The position numbers and the translations under genes are program-made. The notes below the pieces were generated by a model that made no database searches, was not told the DNA's origin, and worked only from the letters and a program-made list of their open reading frames with translations. Positions 52,267 to 64,000 of a stretch of 64,000 bases of DNA are shown here, piece by piece. Every line of letters starts with the position of its first letter. Position 1 is the first letter of the stretch. The DNA comes from Agelas oroides (Eukaryota; Porifera; Demospongiae; Agelasida; Agelasidae), in NCBI GenBank assembly GCA_949130485.1, contig OX422183.1, positions 15,373,812-15,437,811 on the forward strand. The letters are read 5' to 3'.

Positions 52267-52952
52267 TTGATGCGGCACTGAGTGTGTTACATCACTTAAT
52301 CATGTCGTTTGTAATGCTTGTGCGCTGTTTTTTAGTTATTTTTGTAATAAATCCAGTTAACGTTAGGTGATTCCTGTTCCTAAAAAATATACATCTCCCG
52401 GTTTTAGGTACCAATCTCCAGGAGTTTTTTCCTGTTGATTTGAAATCCCCAGATTTGCAGGTGTTGGGAATGTACCTCTGAACAAACACGGCAATGTTCT
52501 CAACTGCATAGTTTACACTGTGCGTGTCAAATCACCAGTAACTCCCGGCCTTCGTAGAGGAAGAGCTATAGCGGTCTATTTGATTATGTCATTCACGTAG
52601 CACCTCGCTCGTGTCACTAATTACTAGCTTCCAACTCCTCTGCAGTGTGGCACAGGCTACTCTAGCGTGGCCACACCCCTTCCCGCATTGCTATGGTACC
52701 TGTGGCTTCATTGCAAGTTAATGGTAACGCGTATTAACGTTGAGTATAGTCTCTGAACTGTCAGTGTGGGTGTCGGTGTGCTGTCCAACTAACCAACAGA
52801 AGCAGTGATTTAGAGCAGTTATCGCGGTAAGGGTTCGGGTGAGCAATACAAGGTCGACGCGGACGATACGGCGTATCACTTTTGTTACTGTCTGTAATTT
52901 GTGGTTTATGTGCACGTTGCATTTAGAAATTGCCGGTGGCGTGACAAATGTG

Positions 52953-53013
52953 TAGCCTCGTACCCAGGCTCTCCCCGTTTTTCTGCACGGGGAGGAGCCT
53001 GGGTACGAGGCTA
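52953..53013. mobile_element. 61-bp hairpin element with TAGCCTCG ends and 9-bp TSD
   Basis: TAGCCTCGTACCCAGGCTCT folds on the inverse of GGAGCCTGGGTACGAGGCTA with a short CCGTTTTTCTGCACGG loop. ACAAATGTG at 52,944-52,952 and 53,014-53,022 is an exact 9-bp direct repeat. It is one of the smallest insertions with a visible target duplication in the window. Confidence 0.9.
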
Positions 53014-54090
53014 ACAAATGTGCACGTCCGTCGCTGAGAATAGTCTAACTCTGTATGCTTAGCCACAAAGCGCAGGTATTGCGGAACAGGCGTAGTTCTA
53101 CACTAACAATTACAAGGCTTCAGTACTTCCACAAGCCCAATGATTCAGGTTTGTTTTACCAAACCCTTTTCTCGTGAAAGGGCTGGATCTGGGCACAAGA
53201 CTAGTTGTTACATATCCTTTCTTTCATTTGTTTATTGTGTAGATATGCATGAACAATCAACGAACCACATCTCCCTTGCCTAGATGTTATGCAAAGTCAC
53301 CCACTGCGCAGGACGTACATAAATGGGGTTAAGTAATTTTATATCAGGTGATACAATGCCACAATTGTCGGTACCACTGATACCAATGCTGATACAGTAT
53401 GAGATATGACACTTAGCTCATGTGGATATTTGGCAGTGAATGTGTGTAGAATAAGGGCTCAGTGGTAGGTCTGGGGGATTCTGGGGTGCTGAACAGTGAA
53501 GTGAAGTCACACTTTAAATTCTTCAAATGTTAATCAAGCATATTTCTAGGTTTCGCAGCAGCTGGTTGTCTAACTAGGGAAAAGAAACACTCTTAAAATA
53601 CAAACTTATCCTGTGAAGCTTTGCTATCTAATGAAAGTCCCCTAGCAACAAATTTGATTGCTCACCATGAAACACGTGCCACTATGGCAATGAAGACAGA
53701 AAAGATGACAGTAACTGCTGCAAATCATTGGAAATAAGCAGCCAAAATGGCCTAAGAAGCAATTTCAGAGTGAATATCCTGGGGAGGCATGCCCCCAGAC
53801 CCCTGGTGTTATGTGTTCACTCACTCATGAGTATGCTTCAAGCACTAACAGATACCATCAGACTCATCAAAGATCCAACTTTCTAGAGGCCTATTGTGTA
53901 CTTGTCTGCAGAATAAAAACAGTATGATTCCTCAGTCTAGTGAAACCATGTGTGTTTTAGTTTGGGATGTACTTTCGACCTAGTCATGCTCATAAGTAAT
54001 CAAGTACAAATTGACAAACAAGAATATATACATTGGTCCATTGGAAAACCTCAATCAGTAAGCTATCTGTGTTTTATCTTATTCACACAG
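53014..54090. other. Intergenic or intronic DNA
   Basis: No repeat with a second copy and no coding exon are recognised between the 61-bp hairpin and the exon at 54,091. Confidence 0.5.
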
Positions 54091-54216
54091 CAATTATGGT
54101 CTCTGCGATTCAGTCCATGTCACTAGCAATCGCCTGTGTTGCAATCATTAGTGAATGGCTAAGCAATGAGGAGTGGAAAAAACAGTCAGATGGATCCATT
54201 TCTGAATTCACTGCTA
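54091..54216 (+). CDS. Candidate exon of an unrecognised membrane protein
   Basis: Acceptor TTCACACAG and donor GTGAGT. The frame reads IMVSAIQSMSLAIACVAIIS then EWLSNEEWKKQSDGSISEFT, a hydrophobic segment followed by a hydrophilic one. It ends one base into a codon, and the exon at 56,776 begins with two bases, so the two can join in phase (FTA to TTASGTTG). No family is recognised. Confidence 0.5.
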
Positions 54217-55135
54217 GTGAGTATACCATGTGTGTGCTTATCATGATTATATATAGTTGGACCGTTCTTAGATGTTATGAATACTTCTATATAGCTTGTT
54301 GCTATGTGGTTGCTAATAGCAACTTGCTATGTAGCATAGTGCACTGTATTTCAGTTAAGCCTTGCAATTTGTACCCTCTGGACATAAACCACAGGTAAAT
54401 TTATTTGCCTGGGAAGTTTGTATGTGTATTCTAAACCACTCAGCATTGAATAAGTCAATGACAATCATAGCTAGTCCGAGAACAAGCCAGTGCAGAGAAG
54501 CCCTGATGAGCCTCAAGTGGGCAAAAACCAAGCTGGTAGCACTTTGTGCTCACAGTGGCTGCCAAATTACATAGCTTTGACATTGTTCCATGGACCTAGG
54601 AGGCCTGGGTAAACACAATTCATCAGCAACACTGTTGGAAAGCAGCACAAAGCGTCTGGCATGGTATGGTAAATAAAGCTCCTCCACTCAGCTCCATTTT
54701 TGGACTCGCTGTCATCATTCCATCGCAGTGATGAACGTTTTCAAAGTTGTAATATTTACATTTACAAGAAACCTGATTATTGGTAAAGGTAACTGAGTAG
54801 CTATAAGCTTCATGTAGCTAGACTACTTACTATTAGTGCAACCGTAAAAACAGACAGAATAAACGTACCGCTGACATAGTAGTCTTCGTGACCAGCTGGA
54901 TATAACCTACGGAAAATCCATCTGGTAACATTGCACTTGACTCTTGGGCCAGTGGAGTGTACTTATTGTGTGGTAATCATGAAGTGTAAACAAAGCCAGC
55001 TATAGCTAATCGCAGTTCTGCTAGGAATGGGAGCAGTCGGTGTTGTTTGTGGCAAAAGTATCCAATGTACCCTTCAGAGGCTGCTTAATCCACCATCTTA
55101 TGATGGCTTTAGTTCAGTTTGAAACTTTTACACAG

Positions 55136-55261
55136 CACATGTAAATCCTTTGTTGGATACATCTACTATGCAACCACAATTCGCCTGTAGACAGCCATGT
55201 TTTGCAAAGCTGGAGCAGGCCATGAAGCATGCAATGAAGGCCATTTATTACCGAGCTGAAA
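55136..55261 (+). CDS. Candidate exon, unrecognised
   Basis: An open stretch after TTACACAG reads HVNPLLDTSTMQPQFACRQP then CFAKLEQAMKHAMKAIYYRA, ending at a GTATGC donor. Composition is protein-like. A 98-residue minus-strand frame overlaps it and cannot be excluded. The 55,369-55,421 block after it recurs at 60,726-60,776, so part of this region is repetitive. Confidence 0.3.
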
Positions 55262-55667
55262 GGTATGCATTCTGAAACTGGTGCAGGCAGTGCAAGCAGC
55301 AGTGTTAAGCATAAGGGTTTACAAGTTGCCACGTAGACACCAGGTACTCCAGCCAGCAAGATAACACCACAAAGTAATAAGGAAACACTAGGTATGCAAT
55401 CAGTAGTCAATGCAAACAGCTTAGTTACAAGTTACAAAGTAGATAACATCTTTAATATTCTTTTACTTGGCTACTGCAGTTGAGGAATTTTCTGCTTATA
55501 GTATGGTGCTCAACTTCTTCAATTTTAAGTTTGTTCGCTGGCAACAACCCATTCAGAACATAGGATGCCATCATCGACTGCTCATCAACGTATGCTTCAA
55601 ATGAGCAGGTTGCTGCAGTTGCCTCATTGATTGCTTAGTGTAGTTTCCTGACAACTCAGCTGGACAC

Positions 55668-55858
55668 GCCAGCTACTTCGCAGAAGCGCCCTGCTTCCTC
55701 GCCCCTCAACACTGAAGCTCGCATGCCTACCGCTAGTGTCGGGAGCATCTCTCCACCTCGCACTTCGCGCTCGGCCCCCACCCCCCAACCTCAATGTCAC
55801 TATGATGCTAAGAGTACAAATTTTTATTTGGAAATGCCCCCTAACACACTACTTACAG
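55668..55858 (+). CDS. Candidate Pro/Ser/Thr-rich exon
   Basis: The frame reads LDTPATSQKRPASSPLNTEA, RMPTASVGSISPPRTSRSAP and TPQPQCHYDAKSTNFYLEMP, open to a GTGCTT donor. It is locally GC- and CpG-rich, unlike its flanks, with low-complexity composition typical of a disordered linker. Strand and splice borders are tentative. Confidence 0.35.
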
Positions 55859-56775
55859 GTGCTTCAACAATGTGTCCACTCAGTTTTGTGCTGCTGAGAA
55901 ACATGGGGTAGTAACCCTTCCCAACTATTTAGGATGCATACTGGAGGTTGTTTTAACCTAAGAAATATCATCTTAGTTGTAGTCCATCCAGGCAGGTCCA
56001 GGTGGTAGCCCATTCCTTTTTACCACGGTCTAGAGTTACATGTGTTGTCCACTCAAAGCTGTGGAAAAACATGAATTCATTTTGTAGTTGCATGCTTGTG
56101 CAAAAAAAGGGTGGGGGTGGAGCTTTGGCTATATTCATGACGTATATTAGATGAACTCTGTAAATGCATATTCATGTCTATGGGTTAATTTCTGGGCATC
56201 ACATTATGTACTGCTGCACAGGTATTCATACCTAATTGGAACTTTGTGAGTTCAGTGGGAGGTGGTAATGTCCTGCAACAGAGGTGACCTATCTTAGGTT
56301 AAATCAACATCCAGTTTTTTTCAGTACATGTAGGAAGAATTGATCTGCCTCTGGAGTTACTTCAAAACCTTCATTGTAGGTACCAACTAGTGACTGGAAG
56401 ATCAAAATATACTTTTGATGGCAGAAACTGGCACTAAACTTAGCTACCTCACATTTCTAGTTTTTGTGGATCAATAACACAGCTCTGTAATCTTCTCCAC
56501 AACATGTACAATCATTATTACGCCATGCGTTAATGCACTTGAGTATGTGAAACTTAAACACTGCCATTTTTGGAAGTTTGGCATGTATTCTGTATACCAC
56601 ATCATCTAGTAACTAGATAGAAAACAGCAAGTGAGATTATGCTAACACTGTGCAAAACACATATTCTCTTCATATACATGACTTCTACACTAGTTTTTCT
56701 ACTAGCCATAACATTTGCAATTAATCATTACCTGCATGAGTATAATAGACATATGTGTTTTGCATACATGCACAG

Positions 56776-56964
56776 CCACTGCAAGTGGTACTACAGGTGC
56801 TGAGCGACTGAGTATGATTGACAGAGGACAGAGTACAATAGACATAGGATTGATCACAACTCAGATTATCGAAATATGTGCAATAGTTGGTGTTGTTGCT
56901 GCCCTATTTTGCACTTTAGCACCAGTAATGCCTGAAAGAGATGGTGTGCACTACAAAAACAAAT
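56776..56964 (+). CDS. Candidate transmembrane exon of an unrecognised protein
   Basis: Acceptor CATGCACAG and donor GTAAGT. The frame reads TASGTTGAERLSMIDRGQST, IDIGLITTQIIEICAIVGVV and AALFCTLAPVMPERDGVHYK. One clear membrane helix (EICAIVGVVAALFCTLA) is followed by a charged tail. Phase is compatible with the exon at 54,091-54,216. A further open stretch at 57,349-57,560 (GSVFWNELKQAEVEHRLKRQ) could be a cytoplasmic exon but does not join in phase. Confidence 0.5.
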
Positions 56965-59900
56965 GTAAGTATACCATAATTATAGATACTTGTGGTAATT
57001 GTGTGAAAATGTAATAGTATTACACATCAGCAATTGTGTCAGTGGCATAACTTGTACATTGTTTTTCCCCTGGAGTACGTGGTACATTTCTCTGCAGCTG
57101 AGCACCAAGCATGTTAAAACATATTTGAGCAATTGCAATAACTCTTCCAGGTGAAAGACTGCTTTGGTATTCTCTGCAATTTTGCCACACCTCCTGATTG
57201 TCTACCACATATGACTGCACTTGACAATTGCTTGATTGTTATACTATACCATATAGTGCATATGGTTTCACCTTGGGATCTATAAGCTATGATTCTCTGG
57301 CCATCTTTTCTGAGTGTATGGGAAAAGCTTCAACAGTAATGGATCAGCCTGTGCGGCAGTGTCTTCTGGAATGAACTCAAACAGGCTGAGGTCGAACATA
57401 GACTCAAGAGACAAGGGGGCTACTATTACATATCTAGCTACCATTCTGTTCCCTTACCCATGCAAACAGTTGCTGGGTCTTACAGTGGCAGTCTTGAGAA
57501 TCCATCAGCATTTCCGTGTGCTGTGAACTCAAATTTGTACGTTGATATATGTAGCCAAGCACTAAATTCTATTCTGTATGTAGAAGCCACTTTTAGCCTA
57601 TGGGGACATTCAATGTACTGTAACTATATAAACTCTGCCTGTAGCTATCATTGGATACTGTAGCCAAATTAAGGCACCTTCAGCCATGTTGTGTGGGTTT
57701 GTGACCCTAACCACACCCATTTGTTAGTGAGCTTTCAATTGTCAGGGCTCTTTCATTAGCGAATGCCTCTCCAGATTCAAATCTTCCTACAGTGTCAGAA
57801 ACCAAGTTTTGATTGGCCTACAAGGTGGGAGAATGTTTTCTAAGCCCATTTGTGCAAGGAGAGAATGGCTTACCCAGGACCTTCTATAGCCACTATGTGC
57901 TTTTGGGTCTGTGCCTAAACTCGCTTACTTCTCCCCCCCGTCCCACCTTCCAAAGTCTTAACGACATCACACTGCACATTCATTAGTAGTTAATTCAGTG
58001 GCTAGATCAGTGTAGAAGTAGCTATGTCATACGAACTTCCTATATCAGTTGAAAAGACCAATAAAATTCTTTGTACAATAATTTCTACTGTATTATCCCG
58101 AGCAAGTGCCCATCTCTGTGCAAGCGTCGATTTTGACAGTTCTGTGGTTTTTCAAGGTCCTCCGTGTATTAAACCGCCCACCACGCAAAATTCTTGCGTG
58201 GTGGCTTGAAAGTTCACAGTTTGAACTCACATAGACTGTAGCTACAATCATTCCAGGCACCACTACACCCGGCAGCAAGGTTTGCACACACCGGTTGTAG
58301 CCTCGTGCAGAGCGTTCTTCGCTTACAATACAAAATTCGCGTACTGCAATCGACGAACGCTGCAAAGCCCTGTCAACAAGACTTCGAGTTGGTCCGTTTT
58401 CTAGCAGGATACAACTTTCTCTACTGCCGCACTGGCCTCATTTGGCCAAAAAACGCAGCACGGGCGAAGCTACGATGCGGGTAAATTTGGTAGCGCCTGT
58501 TAGCTAACTTCGGATCCGGGGTGGGTGCTTGCACGGGGATATTCAAGCACCTCCTCCATGTAACCGCCCACCCCCAATTTTTGGTGCTTAAGCTGCGATT
58601 ACCCATGGGCGCTTGTTCGAGACACTACGGTATTACCAGCTTTGAACTTGGGTGTTGGCTTCAATCTTTCTGAGTGTAGAGTGGTTTCGATGATATCGTA
58701 TTCACAAGACATACTGATAAAGCTCTCGAGAAAGTGCTGGACCAACTGTATACATTATGTTTGAAGAAGAAGTAGCATCTGTTTATGAAATTGTTAGCGG
58801 GGTATCATATTTATGTAATTGCTGATAATGATAACCTCTAACACCAGCCACGCAGGCCTTCTTCAGTTGGAAGGTCTTCTCCAACTTGAAATGCGAGAGC
58901 AGAGTTGATCCCAAGTATACTGCTGCAAACATATCATTTTATACAGTACTGGGAGTGACTCAGGACTTTGCAGTTGTGTTATGGGGAACTATCAGCTTCA
59001 CTTCACTCCTTTCAGAGTTTACGTGAAAGATGGTGCATTTCAAGTCTGCTTGCTGTAGCCCCAATGACCAACCTATTTTTGCCACACAAACCTCCTGGAT
59101 GGTAATTTTGTTGGACACAGAAGAAGGAGCTACTTCTTTTCACTGTTGGATTTGTAGCCATCCAAGGACTTGGAACCTTTTACCTGTGTAGGGTCTTCAG
59201 TAGGTCAACATCTCTGACAACACGGAAATGCTTCCTTTCACACTCTAAAATAAGGGATATGGTCCATTGACCTTGGTATCTACACTATTCACATTTTAAC
59301 TTCTGTGGATTCTCTATCACCATGGCACTTCTGTAATATCAAGACCTGTAACAACAATGAGACAAGAACTTACCGGCATTTTAGCACTTGTATTGTTGTC
59401 TTCACTGAAGCTCACTTGTCCAATGGGTTGCCAGCAGTCTGCTTCGCACAACTACATGCACCCCTATGGATGCTATGTCCATCTGCTGGCATTTATCTGT
59501 TTCTGAACTGCATAATAGCTAGCAGACAGGTACACTGGTGAGTACTGTGAAAAGAATTCCTGTATTTCTTCAGAAGACACTGCCCTCGAATAGTAGCCGC
59601 GGCTAGTATATGCGGCATGCACACACGTGTGTGAATACTTACTGACAACGATCACCATGCTAGCGCTAGCGCTATTCATGTTGTCTGAGTCATTTCCACG
59701 GCTGACAGCAGGACTGAGAGGATGTGCGCACCTGACAGCATCTAGCAATCGTCACTGTCTCACTCTACGTACCTTATCAAGCCGTCGTTGATATCTGCGG
59801 GCTTTCCAAAGAAATAAATGCCGCCCTCGAATAGTAGCTGCGGCGTCTGATCGATATTTACCATCCATCATCCACCCGTGCAATTCCATCAAGTGCTAGT

Positions 59901-60406
59901 GCAAACACTTGTCCATTCTATTAATGTATACAGGTTGGGCATCCATCTGCTTGCTATTATCCCGCTCTGAACCGGATAATAGCCATGCAACAGATAAATA
60001 TGTGTGTAATCATAATTATTATGTCTATCATACACATTCTTCACCGTCTTTTGTTTAGCTAGCAGACTAGTGTCTGTGCTAAGTATCTCTTTGCTTTTCA
60101 AGGTAGCTTAATGAGATCACAAGAGGTGTAGTTATGTGCATGAATTCTCTTTATAGTATTAACAAGTTCAATGACCCCTGAAACTGGAGTAACAGCAAAG
60201 AGATTCTTTTAGTTTTGTAGTTTTGACAACCGTCATGCTCTGGTTCTGATTCTGTGTATCATATTACATAGGAACATGTACATATTCAATATATCACAGT
60301 CAGGGAAACCAATTTTTGCTGAGCAGGTTGTGCAAGAGGTACAAATAAGTACTTGCTTGTAATATGATGTGTGCATCTATGTTTAGACCACTGTATGAAT
60401 AGATAT
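56965..60406. other. Unassigned DNA with element fragments
   Basis: Apart from the open stretch near 57,349-57,560 noted with the preceding exon, I recognise fragments only. These are a CCACGCAAAATTCTTGCGTGG palindrome-like hairpin near 58,180 and a GACACTACGGTA end near 58,620 that matches the element at 4,925-5,482. CCCTCGAATAGTAGC also occurs twice, near 59,583 and 59,823. No RNA gene is seen. Confidence 0.45.
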
Positions 60407-60600
60407 AACCCGTTACCCAGGCAACATCTAAGAATGTTGCCCATATCTCTCTTGTACAGTGATGTTGCCTAGGTAACAGGTTATATAATAGTTATGTCCC
60501 TCCCTGCGGTGTGGTCTTGCATATTGGTGTCGGTGCGTAGCCCGACACCAATGTGTAAAACGACCACCCCCCAGGGAGGGATATAACTATTACTTCCGTT
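60407..60600. mobile_element. Two adjacent palindromic MITEs
   Basis: The first, 60,407-60,487, has arms TATAACCCGTTACCCAGGCA and TGCCTAGGTAACAGGTTATA. The second, about 60,486-60,596, has arms AATAGTTATGTCCCTCCCTG and CAGGGAGGGATATAACTATT with an inner CATTGGTGTCGG-type stem. Confidence 0.65.
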
Positions 60601-60777
60601 TGATGTAATAAGGTATAACTAAATCCCATAATTCCTAGTAGCAGGTGTCAAAGTTGCCAGGTTACTAAGGATAAACGTAGACACCTTCTACTCTAATTAG
60701 GAACAAAACAATTTTTAAGGGAAACCACAAAGTAAAAAGGAAACACTAGGTATGCAATTAGCGGTAAAGGCAATATG

Positions 60778-60980
60778 TACAGTTACAGCAGATTGCAGAA
60801 GTCTTGCAACAAGCAAGCTGAACAGTGGAAAACCACAATTGATTTACTGTGTTTGAACCAAGAGGAAGGGTGTGCTGAGGCGGGAAAGATAATTAGATTC
60901 ATACTTAGTAAATCAATTGTGGTTTTCCACTGTTCAGCTTGCTTGTTGCAAGACTTTTGCAATCTGCTGTACCTAGCAAA
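60778..60980. mobile_element. ~200-bp palindromic repeat
   Basis: Arms of about 70 bp: TACAGCAGATTGCAGAAGTC through AACCACAATTGATTTACT, and the inverse from AGTAAATCAATTGTGGTTTT to GCAATCTGCTGTA, with few mismatches. The open frames on both strands are its two arms. Confidence 0.8.
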
Positions 60981-60987
60981 AAACAAT

Positions 60988-63238
60988 CAGTCGTTAAGCC
61001 AGCGGTCCAGATAATTGGATTTTAAAGCAAGAACAGGAAGTGCCCGGGAGGCTTCATTCCAACGTGTAATTAGCGTGCCGCTTACTTCCTGCCTTTTCCA
61101 ACAGACAGCTCTCTCAAACCATGGCCGATTCAAGCTGGACTTGCGCTCGTTTTTATACAATGGTACCTTCACTTCACGAAAATCCACTTTTGGTCGGCGT
61201 CAGGCAAGGTTAGGCGGCGTACGAACGGCTTTTGTCAACATTGTCACGCGCGACTCGATCGACATCCCCGCACGAAATTTTGTCACATTTTGTTACGCCT
61301 GGACCGATCTACACGATCTATATATCGGCGGATAGCCCGGGAAAAAATGCACAAAATATGTGAAAATGGGCCTGTCTTACCATAAACTTTTGCACTACCC
61401 GAGCTACAAGCAAGCCAAAAATTTCGCGCGTTCACATGTATGTAGACAGGCCTCAGACACAACTCAGGGAGCTGGAAGAAGTGAAAGACTGTCGATACAA
61501 GCTAAAAGAAGCAAAAAGAAGGTAACAGCAAGTTGAAATAAAGTGGGCAATAGCATATTCCAACCATATAGCTAAGATAATGCCATCTATAAAGTACCAG
61601 CCAGTATAAATTCATTGAACAAAGCATTCTCCCTACAAGTTTAGTATCCTATATGCACTGATGACTAGTCTCGTACCCAGGACCCTGGGTACAAGGCTAT
61701 TCCAATATACACCAAAGATGTGTAAACTGGCAAGCAGCAAAGCATAATTATGCATTCTTTATCCACAAAGTACAAAGTGTTGTGAGCGAGGACGAAGAAC
61801 AGTTAGCTAATACTTAAAAGTACTTTTGGTAGTGACAAAGTACACCTCAGATTTTACTTTCCCTTGCCACTGGTATTGCTTGGCATCGTAATTTATCCTG
61901 TTGACATACCATGGAAATATCGCATCAATTCGTGCCTTGCCGGTATCACTGATCTTTAATGCATTGATATGACACTGCTTGGCATATCAACATAGTTCCA
62001 CAGGTAGTGACCCCATCACATGCATTTAGCTATGCTATTTTTATAGCCTCACAATCAGGCCACCACCCAGGCTACAAAGGGGAAAATACTTGTGAACTGC
62101 CTAAGCCGTTTTGGTTCGGAACCAGTCACAGTAAGAGAAATGCGTCTTAAAAAACTGGCAACTCTTATTTCTTCTTTTGAAAACTAGCCTTTGACAACTC
62201 AATCAACAACAATGCGCTAACCTAAACAGCATTCTGTTTTACGCAGGGAGCTAGTAAAGGCATTCGAGGTACATGTACCTCGTACAGTATACAAGGCTTC
62301 TACTGGAAGCAATGCTGGTATGGGCAGTTGATGCACTAGTGCATAAATTCATAATCAAAACCATCCTGTTGGTCTCTCAAGATGGTGACATAGCCATGGC
62401 ACAATGATGTAACTACACACCCTGTAGCTATATGCCAGTGTTGTCTCGCTCTGTCACTATATCACCTACCGGTTCAGCATCTGAAAATACCGCATTCACT
62501 AGCATTGTATTTTCAGGTCCATTCAGGCACACTGGTTGGTAGTATTGAGACAACACTGGCATACAGATGGACAGACACAGCAACACACTTGCTATGGTAC
62601 GGTACTCTCTTGTTCAGTGAATTACTGGTGGTACTTTGCATTATAGGCCTATAGATGGCATTATCTTGGCTATATGGCTATTGCCCACTTTATTTCAACT
62701 TGCTGTTACCTTCTTTTTGTTTCTTTTAGCTTGTATTGACAGTCTTTCACTTCTTCCAGCTCCCTGAGTTGTGTCTGAGGCCTGTCTACATACACGTGAA
62801 CGCGAAATTTTTGGCTTGCTTGTAGCTCGGGTAGTGCAAAACGTTTATGGTAAGACAGGTCCATTTTCACATATTTTGTGCATTTTTTCCCGGGCTATCC
62901 GCCAATATATAGATCGTGTAGATCGGTCCAGGCGTAACAAAATGTGACAAAATTTCGTGCAGGGATGTCGATCGAGTCACGCGCGACAATGTTGACAAAA
63001 GCCGTTCGTACGCCGCCTAACCTTGCCTGACGCCGACCAAAAGTGGATTTTCGTGAAGTTAAGGTACCATTGTATAAAAACGAACGCAAGTCCAGCTTAA
63101 ATCGGCCATGGTTTGAGAGAGCTGTCTGTTGGAAAAGGCAGGAAGTAAGCGGCACGCTAATTACACGTTGGAATGAAGCCTCCCGGGCACTTCCTGTTCT
63201 TGCTTTAAAATCCAATTATTTGGACCGCTGGCCGACTG
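60988..63238. mobile_element. 2.25-kb foldback element with ~600-bp inverted arms
   Basis: Arms 60,988-61,592 and about 62,650-63,238 are reverse complements with only scattered differences. The termini are CAGTCG and CGACTG, followed by CCAGCGGTCCAGATAATTGG-like sequence; CAAT lies outside both ends (60,984-60,987 and 63,239-63,242), a possible 4-bp target duplication. Each arm contains the same 106-residue frame (MDFKARTGSAREASFQRVIS start), and the opposite strand of each arm is also open. Neither protein is recognised. No transposase lies in the 1-kb centre, which has its own hairpins (61,667-61,699 and 62,430-62,566). The CAGT and GGTCCA termini recall pogo/Tigger ends, but TA is not duplicated. 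Confidence 0.8.
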
Positions 63239-63242
63239 CAAT

Positions 63243-64000
63243 GTGTAACATATACTAAAAAACAAGGCAAAGCCTGGAGACCACAATCAGGGTGTGCATA
63301 AATCACATAATGCACAAACTACTGCACACTATCTGTTTTATTGTGACTACCACCATCAAAACCTGTTCACTGTAATCACTAATAACTAACTGCTGCACTG
63401 TGATGTCACAGACAGCATAATGTTACCTAGCCCGGTTCCTGGTGCCGAGGGAAAAGGCGCTGGGTGTCTTACTGTGTGCGTGCATGTTAATTTCCAAGAA
63501 TTCTTGGAAAACCATATCACTAACCCTTTGCTTACCATTCAGCATTGTTTTTCAGTTTTTTTAGTGGTTCCTGTATTGCTTATTGCTTGGCTGTGTCCAC
63601 GCTTGTGTCTAAATTAGCCATGCTAGTTTGCTTAGTGTTTGCTGAATTTGTGTATTTGGTGGGTTGTGTTGTCTGCTGTCATTGTTGCTTGTCTGTATGC
63701 CTTTGCATTGATCAATGTGTGGTACTAGCCACTTATGACTGTTCTTTTCACTTGAGTTATTGATTCAATGTTACTTTGCTTCTTTTGCTTGTCTCAATGT
63801 TTATGCTCTGATTTCCTAGTGGCCTCCACGATGGTTGGTTGACATGTTATACTATGCTGTGTTCCCTTGTGTACATTTCCACCTATATATAATGCTGCCA
63901 CAAATGGTGTGGTATAGCCTCGTTCCCAGGCTCTCCCCACACGCAAATGAAAAATCGAAAGGAAAGGGGAGAGCCTGGTAAAATTTATCACATGAGAAAC
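63243..64000. other. Window end, with a TAGCCTCG half element
   Basis: TAGCCTCGTTCCCAGGCTCT at about 63,914 pairs with AGAGCCTGG near 63,970, so another hairpin of that family seems to lie at the edge. Open frames in the rest are short and unrecognised. Confidence 0.45.

Overview
The window is animal nuclear DNA. Genes are split into short exons with GT-AG introns, and most of the sequence is transposable-element debris. Small introns, a TRPA-type channel, pogo, Crypton, Ginger-like and MULE/YqaJ-type transposons and many foldback MITEs fit an early-branching metazoan; a demosponge is my best guess, from gene style only and not from a database match.

Layout. (1) 2,127-28,528, + strand: the 3' part of a TRPA-like ankyrin-repeat cation channel gene. 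Thirteen exons join in consistent phase into about 591 residues: ankyrin repeats, S1-S6, and a coiled-coil tail built from three related exons. The N-terminal exons must lie upstream. Its 12.5-kb intron (3,554-16,052) holds a broken tyrosine recombinase (Crypton type), a TAGCCTCG foldback element, a long inverted repeat, a twice-repeated segment carrying a 5'-exon-like sequence, and a 3.8-kb TTAA-flanked transposon with a broken MULE-like transposase plus YqaJ nuclease gene. (2) 28,565-40,579: two copies of a 1-kb TTAA element sit in the duplicated region just after the channel stop codon. The second copy is split by a 9,970-bp Ginger1-like transposon (integrase plus Ulp1 protease) that carries 25 units of a 124-bp satellite. 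(3) 40.6-48.6 kb: MITEs, one intact small single-exon gene (42,957-43,283), a third TTAA element inserted in a decayed LINE reverse transcriptase, and a pogo DNA-binding fragment. (4) 49.9-57 kb: scattered candidate exons, + strand, of one or more unrecognised genes, probably membrane-bound (an FN3-like exon and two hydrophobic exons whose phases match). (5) 58-64 kb: foldback elements, including a 2.25-kb element with ~600-bp inverted arms.

The transposon insertions give a readable relative chronology, because target-site duplications and interrupted copies are visible: LINE before TTAA element; TTAA element before Ginger-like element; MULE/YqaJ transposon before the tRNA-bearing MITE inside it. 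The least familiar items are the TTAA-flanked MULE/YqaJ transposon and the satellite array inside the Ginger-like element, whose monomer junctions resemble the element's own terminal repeat. Exon borders were read by eye and are inferred.
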